From: Fulvivirga lutea | Lineage (GTDB): Bacteria > Bacteroidota > Bacteroidia > Cytophagales > Cyclobacteriaceae | Length of the DNA stretch: 64,000 nucleotides | Reading direction: 5' to 3' | Assembly: GCF_017068455.1 (NCBI RefSeq) | Contig: NZ_CP070608.1 | Location: 3,143,488 to 3,207,487, forward strand | Shown: positions 48,177-56,926 of the stretch, piece by piece | Position numbering within the stretch: the first letter of the stretch is position 1 | Layout: the number at the start of each line of letters is the position of its first letter | Translations under genes and position numbers: made by a program | The notes under the pieces: generated by a model | Database searches by the model: none | What the model saw: only the letters and a program-made list of their open reading frames with translations | Told to the model about the DNA's origin: nothing

Positions 48177-49592
48177 CTATTCTTTTACTACATCTGGCCT
48201 TGAATATCCTTCATCTTCCATTGCCACCTCAGGAGAACCGTCTTCTGCTCCATGAGTAAGTCTTTTAAGCGGTTTAAGAATTGCTATAACAAGCAACCCG
48301 AATATTGTGCAGAAAACAAATATTCCCGTAAACAATTCAAATTCACCTAACGTGGTAGACCACGCACCCAATGCACCGGCTAATTTATTACCAATTCCTG
48401 TAGCCGCAAAATACGCGCCCATCATAAACGAAGCATATTTAACTGGGGCAAGCTTAGTTATAAAAGATAATGCCACTGGAGATGCACAAAGCTCACCTAC
48501 AGTGTGTAAAAGGTATGCCAACACTAGCCAATACATTGCTGAAGAGCCGGTCTCTTGATATTGCATTGAAGCACCTGACATAAATAAAAATCCTACTCCC
48601 ATTATTATCACTCCTACAGCCATTTTAAATAAAGAAGATGACTCTTTTCCTTGCTTTTTCCACCAATACCAGAAAGATCCAATACCTGTTGCCAATGTCA
48701 TAATAAAGAAGGCATTCACTGATTGGAACCACGCTGCAGGCACTGTAAAATCTATGAAGCCTAGGTAACGGTCTGTTTTATTCTGTGCATATAAATTCAT
48801 TAAACCACCGGCTTGCTCAAATGCGCCCCAAAAGACAATAATAATTAGGAATGAGAGAAACATTACCAACATCCTATCCTTCTCCACTTTAGTAAGTGGC
48901 CTATTCATCAATTCTTTATTCACAGAGTCTGAAGCCCCTTCATATTCACCGACACCCTTCAAATGTTTTTGGCCGTACATAAACATAATTTGACCTACCA
49001 ACATTCCAATTCCAGCTAATCCAAAACCATAATGCCAGCCATACTGCACAGCAGCCCAACCCGTAGCTATGGAACCTAAGAATGCTCCCACATTTATACC
49101 AATGTAAAAGATGTAAAAACCTTTGTCTCTGCGATCATCACCTGCTTTATAAAGCCCTCCAACCATTGTGGAAATATTGGATTTCAACCCACCTACACCT
49201 AAAATAATAAACACAATGCCTGTATAGAAAGCCCACATGGCCTCTATAGCCAATACCGTGTGCCCAATACAAAGCAATATACCTCCTAGTAAAACTGTTT
49301 TTTTCTGTCCTAAAAATTTGTCCGCTAATAATCCACCTGGTATAGAAGCTAAATACACTAACATAGTATATGTGCCATAAAAACTATATGTTCTTGCGTC
49401 ATCCCATCCTAAACCAGGATTATCACCTAATAATGGGGCTGCAAGGTATAGCGTAAGTAAAGCACGCATACCATAGTAGCTAAATCGCTCCCAGAGCTCT
49501 ACGAAAAACAAATAATAAAGGCCAATGGGGTGTCCCCACAGTTGCTTGCCATTGGCACCATGATCAGGATGATCAATTGTTATTGACGACAT
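48177..49592 (-). CDS. Proton-dependent oligopeptide transporter (POT/PTR family)
   Basis: A 471-residue protein of about 12-14 helices with both PTR signatures: ELWERFSYYGMRALLTLYL (the ExxERFxYYG motif) near residue 32-50 and FYIFYIGINVGAFLGS near 158-173. It should import di- and tripeptides with protons across the inner membrane. The C-terminal tail is acidic. It is divergent from pckA, with a shared 216-bp intergenic region. Confidence 0.93.
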   Translation of the reverse strand: MSSITIDHPDHGANGKQLWGHPIGLYYLFFVELWERFSYYGMRALLTLYLAAPLLGDNPGLGWDDARTYSFYGTYTMLVYLASIPGGLLADKFLGQKKTVLLGGILLCIGHTVLAIEAMWAFYTGIVFIILGVGGLKSNISTMVGGLYKAGDDRRDKGFYIFYIGINVGAFLGSIATGWAAVQYGWHYGFGLAGIGMLVGQIMFMYGQKHLKGVGEYEGASDSVNKELMNRPLTKVEKDRMLVMFLSFLIIIVFWGAFEQAGGLMNLYAQNKTDRYLGFIDFTVPAAWFQSVNAFFIMTLATGIGSFWYWWKKQGKESSSLFKMAVGVIIMGVGFLFMSGASMQYQETGSSAMYWLVLAYLLHTVGELCASPVALSFITKLAPVKYASFMMGAYFAATGIGNKLAGALGAWSTTLGEFELFTGIFVFCTIFGLLVIAILKPLKRLTHGAEDGSPEVAMEDEGYSRPDVVKE

Positions 49593-49735
49593 ATAATACG
49601 GTTTAATTTAAAAAATTCCGCTAAAACTAACATTACTAACGTTGATTAGCAAATAAACTTCCACCGCTTGAGCCCTTTATGAACTTAAACGGTGATTCCA
49701 ACGAAAGCAAACGATTGAAATTTCATTTTTAGCTA

Positions 49736-49764
49736 TTAGTGAAATAATAATTTCACTACTTTTG
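49736..49764 (+). promoter_or_regulatory. pckA promoter with overlapping inverted repeat (candidate operator)
   Basis: The -7 element TACTTTTG (49757-49764) matches TAnnTTTG, with TTAG at 49736 as a weak -33. Between them lies a perfect inverted repeat with 9-bp arms TAGTGAAAT / ATTTCACTA (49737-49745, 49750-49758) around AATA. A protein bound there would block RNA polymerase, so repression of gluconeogenesis is a possible reading. Confidence 0.6.
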
Positions 49765-49808
49765 CAGTCTTTACTTTTTTAACGAAATCTAGAAACAAAA
49801 ACAGTATC

Positions 49809-51416
49809 ATGCAGGAACTAGGATTAAAATCAGAGAAAGCATCTGTTGAACAATTGGGAATCAAAGATGCGACTGTACACTGGAATTTATCTCCAAAAAA
49901 ACTAGCGGACATTGCGGTTGAGGCAGGCCAGGCAACGAGAACTAATTCAGGAGCAATCTCTGTAGATACCGGTGAATTCACGGGTAGGTCTCCAAAAGAC
50001 AGGTTTATAGTTAAAGACGAAATTACTGAAGATGCTGTCTGGTGGGGAAATATTAACATTCCATTTGACTCTGAGAAATTTGATAAACTATATGATAAAG
50101 TAGTTGCCTACTTATCAGGAAAAGAAATTTATGCGAGAGACGCATACGCATGTGCTGATGATAATTACAGAACCAACATTAGAGTTGTAAATGAATACCC
50201 TTGGTCTAATTTGTTTGCTTATAACATGTTTTTAAGACCAACAGAATCAGAAATTAAGTCATTCAACCCAGACTGGACTGTAATTAACGCTCCAGGTTTT
50301 AAGGCAAACCCTGAGGTTGACGGAACAAGACAGCACAACTTTGCTATTCTTAACTTCAAGAGAAAAATTGCATTAATTGGTGGTACTGGTTATACCGGTG
50401 AAATTAAAAAAGGTATATTCTCTGCCTTAAATTTTGAGTTACCTCATTTGAAAAATACGCTTTCTATGCACTGTTCAGCGAACATGGGTAAAGATGGTGA
50501 TACTGCTATTTTCTTCGGATTATCAGGAACTGGAAAAACTACGTTATCTGCTGATCCTAATAGACAACTTATAGGTGATGATGAGCACGGCTGGTCTAAT
50601 GAAAACACAGTTTTCAATTTTGAAGGTGGCTGCTATGCCAAAGTGATTGATTTATCTGCTGAAAAAGAACCAGATATTTATAACGCCATAAAAGAAGGAG
50701 CGCTTCTTGAAAATGTAGTAATAAAAGATGGTGATATTGATTTTAAAGATGGCTCTAAAACTGAAAACACTAGAGTTAGCTACCCTATCGATCATATCAA
50801 CAACATCGCACAGCCATCTATTGGTAAGAATCCTAAAAACATATTTTTCCTTACTTGCGATGCATATGGGGTGTTACCTCCTATTTCTAAGCTAACTCCT
50901 GGACAGGCTGCTTTCCACTTTATTTCAGGTTATACTGCAAAGGTAGCTGGAACAGAAGCGGGCATTACGGAACCTGTAACTGCATTTTCTGCTTGTTTTG
51001 GAGCGCCATTTATGCCATTACACCCAACAAAATATGCTGAAATGCTTAGCAAAAAAATGCAAGACGCAGGTGTTAACGTTTGGCTAATTAATACTGGTTG
51101 GACTGGCGGTCCGTATGGAAAAGGTAGCAGAATGAAATTGCCTTTAACAAGAGCTATGATTACTGCAGCGCTTAATGGTCAATTGGACAATGTAGAGTAT
51201 ACTAACCACTCTGTATTCCATGTAGCTATTCCTAAAGAATGCCCGGGGGTACCAACAGAAGTGTTGAGCCCTAGAGGAACATGGAATGATGATGAAGGCT
51301 ACTATGCACAGGCAAATAAGTTAGCTGATCAATTCAATAAAAACTTTGAGAAGTTTGCTGAATTTGCAAACGAGGAGATTCTAGCGGCAGTGCCCACTAT
51401 AAAGGAAACTGTCTAA
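49809..51416 (+). CDS. pckA: Phosphoenolpyruvate carboxykinase (ATP)
   Basis: A 535-residue protein of standard length for the ATP-dependent enzyme. The kinase motif GLSGTGKTTLSAD (P-loop), the metal-binding IGDDEHGW, TGRSPKDRF near the N-terminus and RVSYPIDHI are all present. It converts oxaloacetate and ATP to PEP and CO2 in gluconeogenesis. The gene has its own promoter and terminator, so it is monocistronic. Confidence 0.97.
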   Translation: MQELGLKSEKASVEQLGIKDATVHWNLSPKKLADIAVEAGQATRTNSGAISVDTGEFTGRSPKDRFIVKDEITEDAVWWGNINIPFDSEKFDKLYDKVVAYLSGKEIYARDAYACADDNYRTNIRVVNEYPWSNLFAYNMFLRPTESEIKSFNPDWTVINAPGFKANPEVDGTRQHNFAILNFKRKIALIGGTGYTGEIKKGIFSALNFELPHLKNTLSMHCSANMGKDGDTAIFFGLSGTGKTTLSADPNRQLIGDDEHGWSNENTVFNFEGGCYAKVIDLSAEKEPDIYNAIKEGALLENVVIKDGDIDFKDGSKTENTRVSYPIDHINNIAQPSIGKNPKNIFFLTCDAYGVLPPISKLTPGQAAFHFISGYTAKVAGTEAGITEPVTAFSACFGAPFMPLHPTKYAEMLSKKMQDAGVNVWLINTGWTGGPYGKGSRMKLPLTRAMITAALNGQLDNVEYTNHSVFHVAIPKECPGVPTEVLSPRGTWNDDEGYYAQANKLADQFNKNFEKFAEFANEEILAAVPTIKETV

Positions 51417-51438
51417 GAATTATTTATTGAGAATAGAG

Positions 51439-51464
51439 AAGGCGCTTAAAAAGCGCCTTTTTTT
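51439..51464 (+). terminator. Rho-independent terminator after pckA
   Basis: Arms AAGGCGCTT / AAGCGCCTT with loop AAA, then a run of Ts. The next minus-strand gene ends at 51470. Confidence 0.9.
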
Positions 51465-51469
51465 ATGCT

Positions 51470-52156
51470 TCACAATGTTAAGAAAGCCCCAAATTTGAGC
51501 CATATTCGTTGCCTTTCTCCTGCAGTAATTATTCGATCCGTCCTATAATCCAATCCTAATTCAACTTTTATTTGTTTGCTTACAAGTTTACCAATAGCCA
51601 TAGTAAATCTGTTTTCTAAATCATCATCCTTACCTTGTACTCCATATATTATTTCTTCCGAAGTAATAAAATAATACTCGCTTACATCCAGATTAGTACC
51701 TTGCAATGGTATTTCGGATGCTATTCTATACCGAACTCTATATTGATTCTTTTCATTTTCAAAAAATGTCTGGTCTAATCGAAACCGATGCCCTAACCTT
51801 AGACCAAAAAGTCGTTGAATGAATGCAATTTGCTGGATAGATCGATGGTTATTAGGATCTGTGTCTTCAAAGCGATATTGATATCCAACGGCAATTTTTA
51901 CTAAAGAGCCTAATTGCCTTGAAATAAAACCTTGAAGATCCGTTCTATCATGGAAATAGGAATAGTCTGTGTTAATAGATTCGTCATCATAAAACTGCCC
52001 AATTTGTGTTTCAACTTTAAAGGTTGCTGAATAGTTGGAGTTGATGTTTTTGCTAAATGCCATCTCTGGAAAATACCCGCCATAAACCACATCTGACTGT
52101 GCTAAAACGCCTGAGCACCACATTAAGAAAATAAGTGTTATTGCTAGCCGGTGCAT
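51470..52156 (-). CDS. DUF2490-like outer-membrane barrel protein
   Basis: A 228-residue protein with a signal peptide (cleavage about VLAQ|SDV) and regularly spaced amphipathic strands ending in aromatic residues (VKIAVGYQYRFE, FGLRLGHRFRLDQTF, KVELGLDYRTDR, IWLKFGAFLTL). This fits the DUF2490 family of predicted barrels. The start is set at ATG 52156, which overlaps the stop of the upstream gene as TGATG; a TTG 3 bp earlier is less likely. Function is unknown. Confidence 0.78.
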   Translation of the reverse strand: MHRLAITLIFLMWCSGVLAQSDVVYGGYFPEMAFSKNINSNYSATFKVETQIGQFYDDESINTDYSYFHDRTDLQGFISRQLGSLVKIAVGYQYRFEDTDPNNHRSIQQIAFIQRLFGLRLGHRFRLDQTFFENEKNQYRVRYRIASEIPLQGTNLDVSEYYFITSEEIIYGVQGKDDDLENRFTMAIGKLVSKQIKVELGLDYRTDRIITAGERQRIWLKFGAFLTL

Positions 52157-52734
52157 CAATAACTAATATTATCTGAAGTATTTAATATGATATGCCTTCT
52201 TTTCACCAGACTTCCTGACTTTTCAAAAAGCCCTTCATAGTATATAAATGAGTCCTCTTCTTTCCCTTCAAACTCAATTTCATACCTGATTCTTAATTGA
52301 TCTAAAATACCTTCTTTGCAATATTTTGCGAGGCTTTCAAAATCACCGGATAGTTGCAATTGAATGCGCCTTATTTTGTAAGAACTATAATTTGAATCAA
52401 AATAATTAGTTAATCCTGTTTTGGTTTCTTCAGATAATTCATCTAAATCATACTCGACCTCAATGTCTTGAATGTTGAATAGGGTATCAAATTCAATACT
52501 GTACCTTCTTTTGTTCTTAACTACTTTTGCTTCAAAATTTTGAAATGACTCATTCCTTTCCTGATACCATTTGATTTTAGCTTTCGTATCAAACAACATA
52601 GACATTCGTTGCTTAACAAGATCAGGCACCTCGTCTTCAGAGATACGTTCTTCTATTTCTATTTTATCTGGTTCTTGTTGAGCCAATAAAATAGCTGGGG
52701 ATAATAATAATAAAGCTATTGAGATAAACTTCAT
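52156..52734 (-). CDS. Secreted periplasmic protein, function unknown
   Basis: A 192-residue protein with a signal peptide (MKFISIALLLLSPAILLAQ). The mature part has two similar segments, each with a helix and charged strands (DLVKQRMSMLFDTKAKIKWYQE ... FEAKVVKNKRRYSIEFDTLFNIQDIEVEYD). These loosely resemble PepSY-like or BLIP-like domains, but I cannot assign it with confidence. It is coupled to the DUF2490-like gene by a TGATG overlap, so the two are likely to act together at the envelope. Confidence 0.7.
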   Translation of the reverse strand: MKFISIALLLLSPAILLAQQEPDKIEIEERISEDEVPDLVKQRMSMLFDTKAKIKWYQERNESFQNFEAKVVKNKRRYSIEFDTLFNIQDIEVEYDLDELSEETKTGLTNYFDSNYSSYKIRRIQLQLSGDFESLAKYCKEGILDQLRIRYEIEFEGKEEDSFIYYEGLFEKSGSLVKRRHIILNTSDNISY

Positions 52735-52757
52735 ACCGATGAAGTTACATTATGATT

Positions 52758-54044
52758 TTAACCAAACAAAGCACCGGCAATTGTGGCAGTCATCATAGTA
52801 GCTAGTGTTGCGGCAAATAAGGCTCGTAGTCCCAGTTTAGACAAATCCCCTTGCCTGTTAGGTGCCATACCGCCAATACCACCTATCTGTATTGCAATTG
52901 AGCTAAAGTTTGCAAAACCACATAGAGCATAGGTTGCAATCACTATCGATTTTTCACTTAGTCCTGCCGCCATTTTCATGTCAGCTAAGCTTAAGTAGGC
53001 TACAAATTCATTAATCACTATTTTCTGACCAAGTAAACTACCTACAGAAATAGTTTCCGCCCATTCAACTCCCATAATAAAGGCAAAAACTCTAAATATT
53101 TGACCTAAAATATACTCCAACGAAAAACCCTGAAATACTCCACCCGTGCTATTTACCACAAATTCATTCAGGCCAGTCCAGCTACCAATACCATCAACCA
53201 ATAGCCAGTTAATGGCATAAATGATAGCAATAAACGCAAGAAGCATCCCACCAATATTAATGGCAAGCTTTACACCGTCAGCGGCACCACGTGCCAAGGC
53301 ATCCACCAGGTTAACACCCATATCGTCCTGAGCTACTTTCAGATCCGTGTTAATCTCATCTTTATTTGTTTCAGGTATGATGATTTTGGCCAGTACAATA
53401 GCGGCCGGTGCGTTCATGATTGAAGCACTCAAAAGGTAAGCTGCGTACTTAGCTCTTTCTACAGGATCATCACCACCTAAAAATGCTACATAGCCAGCTA
53501 ATACACCCCCGGCAATGGTGGCCATGCCTCCTGTCATCAGGCACATTAATTCCGATTTGGTCATACTTTTAACGAATGGCTTCACCAATAAAGGAGCCTC
53601 CGTTTGACCTAAGAAAATGTTCCCTGCAGCCGAAAGACTCTCTGCCCCAGATAAACGCATCGTTTTAGACATAACCCATGCAATGCCATATACTATTTTC
53701 TGAAGTACGCCAAGGTAATAAAGACCAGTTGAAATAGTCGAAAAGAAAATTACGGTTGGTAATACCTGAAAGGCAAAAATGAATCCGAAAGAGTCTCCAG
53801 CCAAATCTCCAAATAAGAACTTGGCGCCATCACCTGAAAAGCTTAAGAATTTAACGAACTTCTCACTTACCCAATCGAATGCACCGGCTACAAATCCAAT
53901 TTTTGTAATGAGCAGTGCAAAAACAATTTGCAGTAATACACCAATACCAACCAGGCGCCAGTCGACTTTCTTTTTATTGCTTGAAAATAAATAGGCAAAT
54001 CCTATTAATATGGCAAGGCCAATTAATCCTCTCAGATAATCCAT
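52758..54044 (-). CDS. Concentrative nucleoside transporter (NupC/CNT family)
   Basis: A 428-residue, multi-helix membrane protein. CNT features include GNIFLGQTEAPLLVKPFVKSMTKSELMCLMTGGMATIAGGVLAGYV (about 140-185) and the C-terminal EFVAYLSL and FANFSSIAIQIGGIGGMAPNR stretches that form the nucleoside and cation sites. It imports nucleosides with sodium or protons; the sequence does not reveal which nucleosides. It is 60 bp downstream of the bifunctional nuclease gene, with a terminator-like hairpin between them. Confidence 0.92.
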   Translation of the reverse strand: MDYLRGLIGLAILIGFAYLFSSNKKKVDWRLVGIGVLLQIVFALLITKIGFVAGAFDWVSEKFVKFLSFSGDGAKFLFGDLAGDSFGFIFAFQVLPTVIFFSTISTGLYYLGVLQKIVYGIAWVMSKTMRLSGAESLSAAGNIFLGQTEAPLLVKPFVKSMTKSELMCLMTGGMATIAGGVLAGYVAFLGGDDPVERAKYAAYLLSASIMNAPAAIVLAKIIIPETNKDEINTDLKVAQDDMGVNLVDALARGAADGVKLAINIGGMLLAFIAIIYAINWLLVDGIGSWTGLNEFVVNSTGGVFQGFSLEYILGQIFRVFAFIMGVEWAETISVGSLLGQKIVINEFVAYLSLADMKMAAGLSEKSIVIATYALCGFANFSSIAIQIGGIGGMAPNRQGDLSKLGLRALFAATLATMMTATIAGALFG

Positions 54045-54054
54045 TCGTATTTGG

Positions 54055-54091
54055 GCATAAAAATAGGCTGATAAGAATTTACCTATCAGCC
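54055..54091 (-). terminator. Terminator-like hairpin between the nuclease and nucleoside-transporter genes
   Basis: Perfect 8-bp arms GGCTGATA / TATCAGCC (54066-54073, 54084-54091) with a 10-nt loop, followed on the minus strand by TATTTTTATG. It would end or attenuate the etfB-etfA-nuclease transcript before the transporter gene. Confidence 0.6.
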
Positions 54092-54104
54092 CATGGTTTA
54101 ATTA

Positions 54105-54710
54105 TTAATTTCTTCGGCTTAATTCATCTCTGATTTTGGCCGCCTTCTCGTAGTCTTCGTTCTCAATTGCCTCGTCTAAAAGCTCATTCAATTTGTCTAC
54201 AGACATATCTTTTAACCCTCCCTTCTTACTTTCTTCCTTCTCTTTTTTAACTGTAGAGCTTAATTCACTTTTAATTTCACTGATATCATCTTCAGACTCA
54301 TCAGTAAGCACTATTCCTGCCTCTGCGAGTATTGATTCATAAGTGAATATGGGCGCATCGAATCTCAAACCAATCGCTATAGCATCTGAAGGCCTGGCAT
54401 CTATTTCAATAGATTTAGAACCATTAGTACAAACTATTTTAGCAAAAAATACTCCTTCCTTAAGGTCAGAAATTACAATTTCTTCCACCTTATAGTCAAA
54501 ACTATGCGCAAATGATTTAAACAAATCATGCGTCATTGGTCTGTTAGGGATTATTTTTTCAATTTCAATGGCTATAGCCTGTGCCTCGAACATGCCGATG
54601 ATTATAGGCAATCTTCGATTCCCGTCAGTTTCTCCGAGCACCAAAGCAAAAGAACCTGATTGCGATTGACTGGATGATAATCCTAATATTTCTAAGCGTA
54701 ATTTATCCAC
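54105..54710 (-). CDS. Bifunctional nuclease family protein (DUF151) with C-terminal UVR motif
   Basis: A 201-residue protein. Residues about 1-130 form a DUF151/BFN domain (LGETDGNRRLPIIIGMFEAQAIAIEIE, DARPSDAIAIGLRFDAPIF), described in plants and bacteria as having RNase and DNase activity. A charged linker is followed by a UVR-like helix pair (LNELLDEAIENEDYEKAAKIRDELSRR, 170-200), as found in UvrB/UvrC and Clp-associated proteins. The start is GTG at 54710. It lies 6 bp after etfA and is in the same operon. Confidence 0.9.
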   Translation of the reverse strand: MDKLRLEILGLSSSQSQSGSFALVLGETDGNRRLPIIIGMFEAQAIAIEIEKIIPNRPMTHDLFKSFAHSFDYKVEEIVISDLKEGVFFAKIVCTNGSKSIEIDARPSDAIAIGLRFDAPIFTYESILAEAGIVLTDESEDDISEIKSELSSTVKKEKEESKKGGLKDMSVDKLNELLDEAIENEDYEKAAKIRDELSRRN

Positions 54711-54716
54711 CGATCT

Positions 54717-55676
54717 TTATTTCGCTGCCTTTAACGCTTCAGTTAATTTCGGAACCACTTCGAAAGCATCTCCTACAATACCGTAGTCTGCAGCTTTAAA
54801 AAATGGTGCTTCTGGGTCTTTATTAATTACTACTATATTCTTAGATGAGTTTACCCCTGCTAAGTGCTGGATAGCTCCGGAAATACCAACCGCTATATAA
54901 AGCTGCGGACTTACTTTTACTCCAGTTTGTCCTACGTGTTCGTGGTGAGGTCTCCAGTCCATATCAGAAACAGGTTTACTACAACCCGTAGCAGCTCCTA
55001 ACGTTTTGGCTAACTCTTCAATCATACCCCAATTTTCAGGTCCTTTCAAACCTCTTCCTCCTGAAACAACCAATTCAGCTTCTGGTAGCAATATTTCGCC
55101 AGTCGCCTTTTCAGTTTTAGTGATGTTTGTACTAAAATCGCCATCAGGTGCACTTGCGGCAAAAGGTTCTACAGTGGCTGAACCACCCACTTCTTTTACT
55201 TCAGCAGCATTTTTCTTTATAGCTAATATTTTCTTGTCTTTGGTTAGATCAACATTGGCAAATGCTTTACCGGTGTAGATACTTCTTTTTACCTTGAAGC
55301 CTGCAGATGTATCTGGCAATTCAGTAACGTTCGAAACTAAACTTGCATCTACTTTAACAGCTACTCTCGCTGAAACAGGGTTTCCTAAAGAGGAATTCGC
55401 TAACACTAATACATCAGCTCCCTCTTTCTCCATTGCATCTGCAATAACTGATGCATACGCCTGAATAACTCCTTTATTATATTTTTCATCATTTACATGA
55501 AGCACTTTTGAAGCTCCATATTTACCTAAATCTGAAAGCTCACTTTCACTTACTTCATTACCAAAGGCAATAACTGTAACATCGCCTCCCATGCCTTTAG
55601 CGTAGCATACAGCCTCTAAAGAGGTCTTCTTAACAGCTCCTTCAGCACTTTCTACAAATACTAATATTGATGACAT
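54717..55676 (-). CDS. etfA: Electron transfer flavoprotein alpha subunit
   Basis: A 319-residue protein. The C-terminal FAD-binding domain has GGRGLKGPENWGMIEELAKTLGAATGCSKPVSDMDWRPHHEHVGQTG, IAVGISGAIQHLAG, INKDPEAPFFKAADYGIVGD. With EtfB it carries electrons from acyl-CoA dehydrogenases to the quinone pool. The N-terminal domain is of usual size. It is 24 bp downstream of etfB. Confidence 0.96.
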   Translation of the reverse strand: MSSILVFVESAEGAVKKTSLEAVCYAKGMGGDVTVIAFGNEVSESELSDLGKYGASKVLHVNDEKYNKGVIQAYASVIADAMEKEGADVLVLANSSLGNPVSARVAVKVDASLVSNVTELPDTSAGFKVKRSIYTGKAFANVDLTKDKKILAIKKNAAEVKEVGGSATVEPFAASAPDGDFSTNITKTEKATGEILLPEAELVVSGGRGLKGPENWGMIEELAKTLGAATGCSKPVSDMDWRPHHEHVGQTGVKVSPQLYIAVGISGAIQHLAGVNSSKNIVVINKDPEAPFFKAADYGIVGDAFEVVPKLTEALKAAK

Positions 55677-55700
55677 AATTAAATTCTCTTTAGATTAAAC

Positions 55701-56438
55701 TTATATTACTTTGGCCTCGTTTTTCAGCAAGCTTACTAATTCTCCCACATTGTCGGCATCAATCATTTTAACAGCACCTTTTGCCGGTGGCATTTCGTAC
55801 TTTTCTAGTTTAGTTCCTGATTGATTAGAAGAAGGCTCTACTACATTCAAAGGCTTCGTTCTGGCTGACATAATACCTCTCATATTAGGTATTTTCCACT
55901 CTGCGATCGGTTCCTGACAGCCTGCCACGAATGGCATTTTAACTTCCAAATATTCTTTACCACCTTCAATTTCTCGCGACATCTTAGCGGTATCGCCTTC
56001 AATATCCAATGTCATTACAGGTGAAATTGATGGAATACCTAATATTTCACCTACCATACCATGCACCATTCCTCCATTGAAGTCAATCGATTCTCTACCC
56101 ATTAATATTAAGTCATAGCCACCGTCTTTTGCTACATTAGCAATTTCTGCCGCTACAAAAAGAGAGTCTGTTGGTTCTGCATTTACGCGAATAGCATCAT
56201 CAGCGCCAATAGCCAATGCCTTTCTAATAGTAGGCTCAGATTCTGCACCACCTACATTTAAAACTGTGATGGAACCACCTGATTGTTCTTTCAATTCAAC
56301 TGCTCTTGCTAATGCATAATCATCGTATGGACCAATGATAAACTGAACACCATTCGTATCAAATTTAGTATCACCATCAGTGAAAGCTATACGTGATGTT
56401 GTATCAGGTACATGAGTAATACAAACTAATATTTTCAT
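55701..56438 (-). CDS. etfB: Electron transfer flavoprotein beta subunit
   Basis: A 245-residue protein with the AMP/adenine-binding fold: MKILVCITHVPDTTSRIAF, the signature VELKEQSGGSITVLNVGG, KALAIGADDAIRV, DLILMGRESIDFNGGMVHGMVGE. It forms the heterodimer with EtfA. It is the first gene of the etfB-etfA-nuclease operon. No clear TAnnTTTG promoter was seen upstream. Confidence 0.96.
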   Translation of the reverse strand: MKILVCITHVPDTTSRIAFTDGDTKFDTNGVQFIIGPYDDYALARAVELKEQSGGSITVLNVGGAESEPTIRKALAIGADDAIRVNAEPTDSLFVAAEIANVAKDGGYDLILMGRESIDFNGGMVHGMVGEILGIPSISPVMTLDIEGDTAKMSREIEGGKEYLEVKMPFVAGCQEPIAEWKIPNMRGIMSARTKPLNVVEPSSNQSGTKLEKYEMPPAKGAVKMIDADNVGELVSLLKNEAKVI

Positions 56439-56530
56439 CTAAATATATGGATTTAAAAAGTTGTAATTTAAGGTATTAAATTTGCCCGTGAAGATAACGA
56501 ATAATGAAGCAAATAAAAATTGAATACTAG

Positions 56531-56851
56531 ATGAATTCAGACAGACTTAATCAACTTTTAACTTACTACAAAGAAGATTCTAATGACCCCTTTATTATTT
56601 ATGGTATCGCCATGGAGTATTGGAAATCTGATCTGGAAAATTCAAGGAAGTACTTCGAGTTATTGCTTCAAGAACACCCGGAATATTTAGCTACTTATTA
56701 TCAGGTTGGACATCTCTATGAAGAAATTGATGAAACAGAATTGGCAAAAGATACATACCGAAAGGGGATAAAACTTGCACAGCTTCAGAACAACCAAAAC
56801 ACATTGAGAGAACTAAAAAATGCTTTGGATGAAATAGAATTCTTCGAATAA
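56531..56851 (+). CDS. Small TPR protein
   Basis: A 106-residue protein with two to three TPR-like helix pairs (DPFIIYGIAMEYWKSDLENSRKYFELLLQEHPEYLATYYQVGHLYEEIDETELAKDTYRKGIKLAQLQ). It is cytoplasmic, with no signal peptide. A TAAATTTG element at 56477-56484 could be its -7 element, though no -33 lies at the right distance. A protein-interaction role is likely; the partner is unknown. Confidence 0.8.
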   Translation: MNSDRLNQLLTYYKEDSNDPFIIYGIAMEYWKSDLENSRKYFELLLQEHPEYLATYYQVGHLYEEIDETELAKDTYRKGIKLAQLQNNQNTLRELKNALDEIEFFE

Positions 56852-56926
56852 TTAACTACTAATATTTTTAGTATTTAGTTTTATAATCATCAGTAAATCA
56901 GATACTTAAATAATACTTAACTCAAG

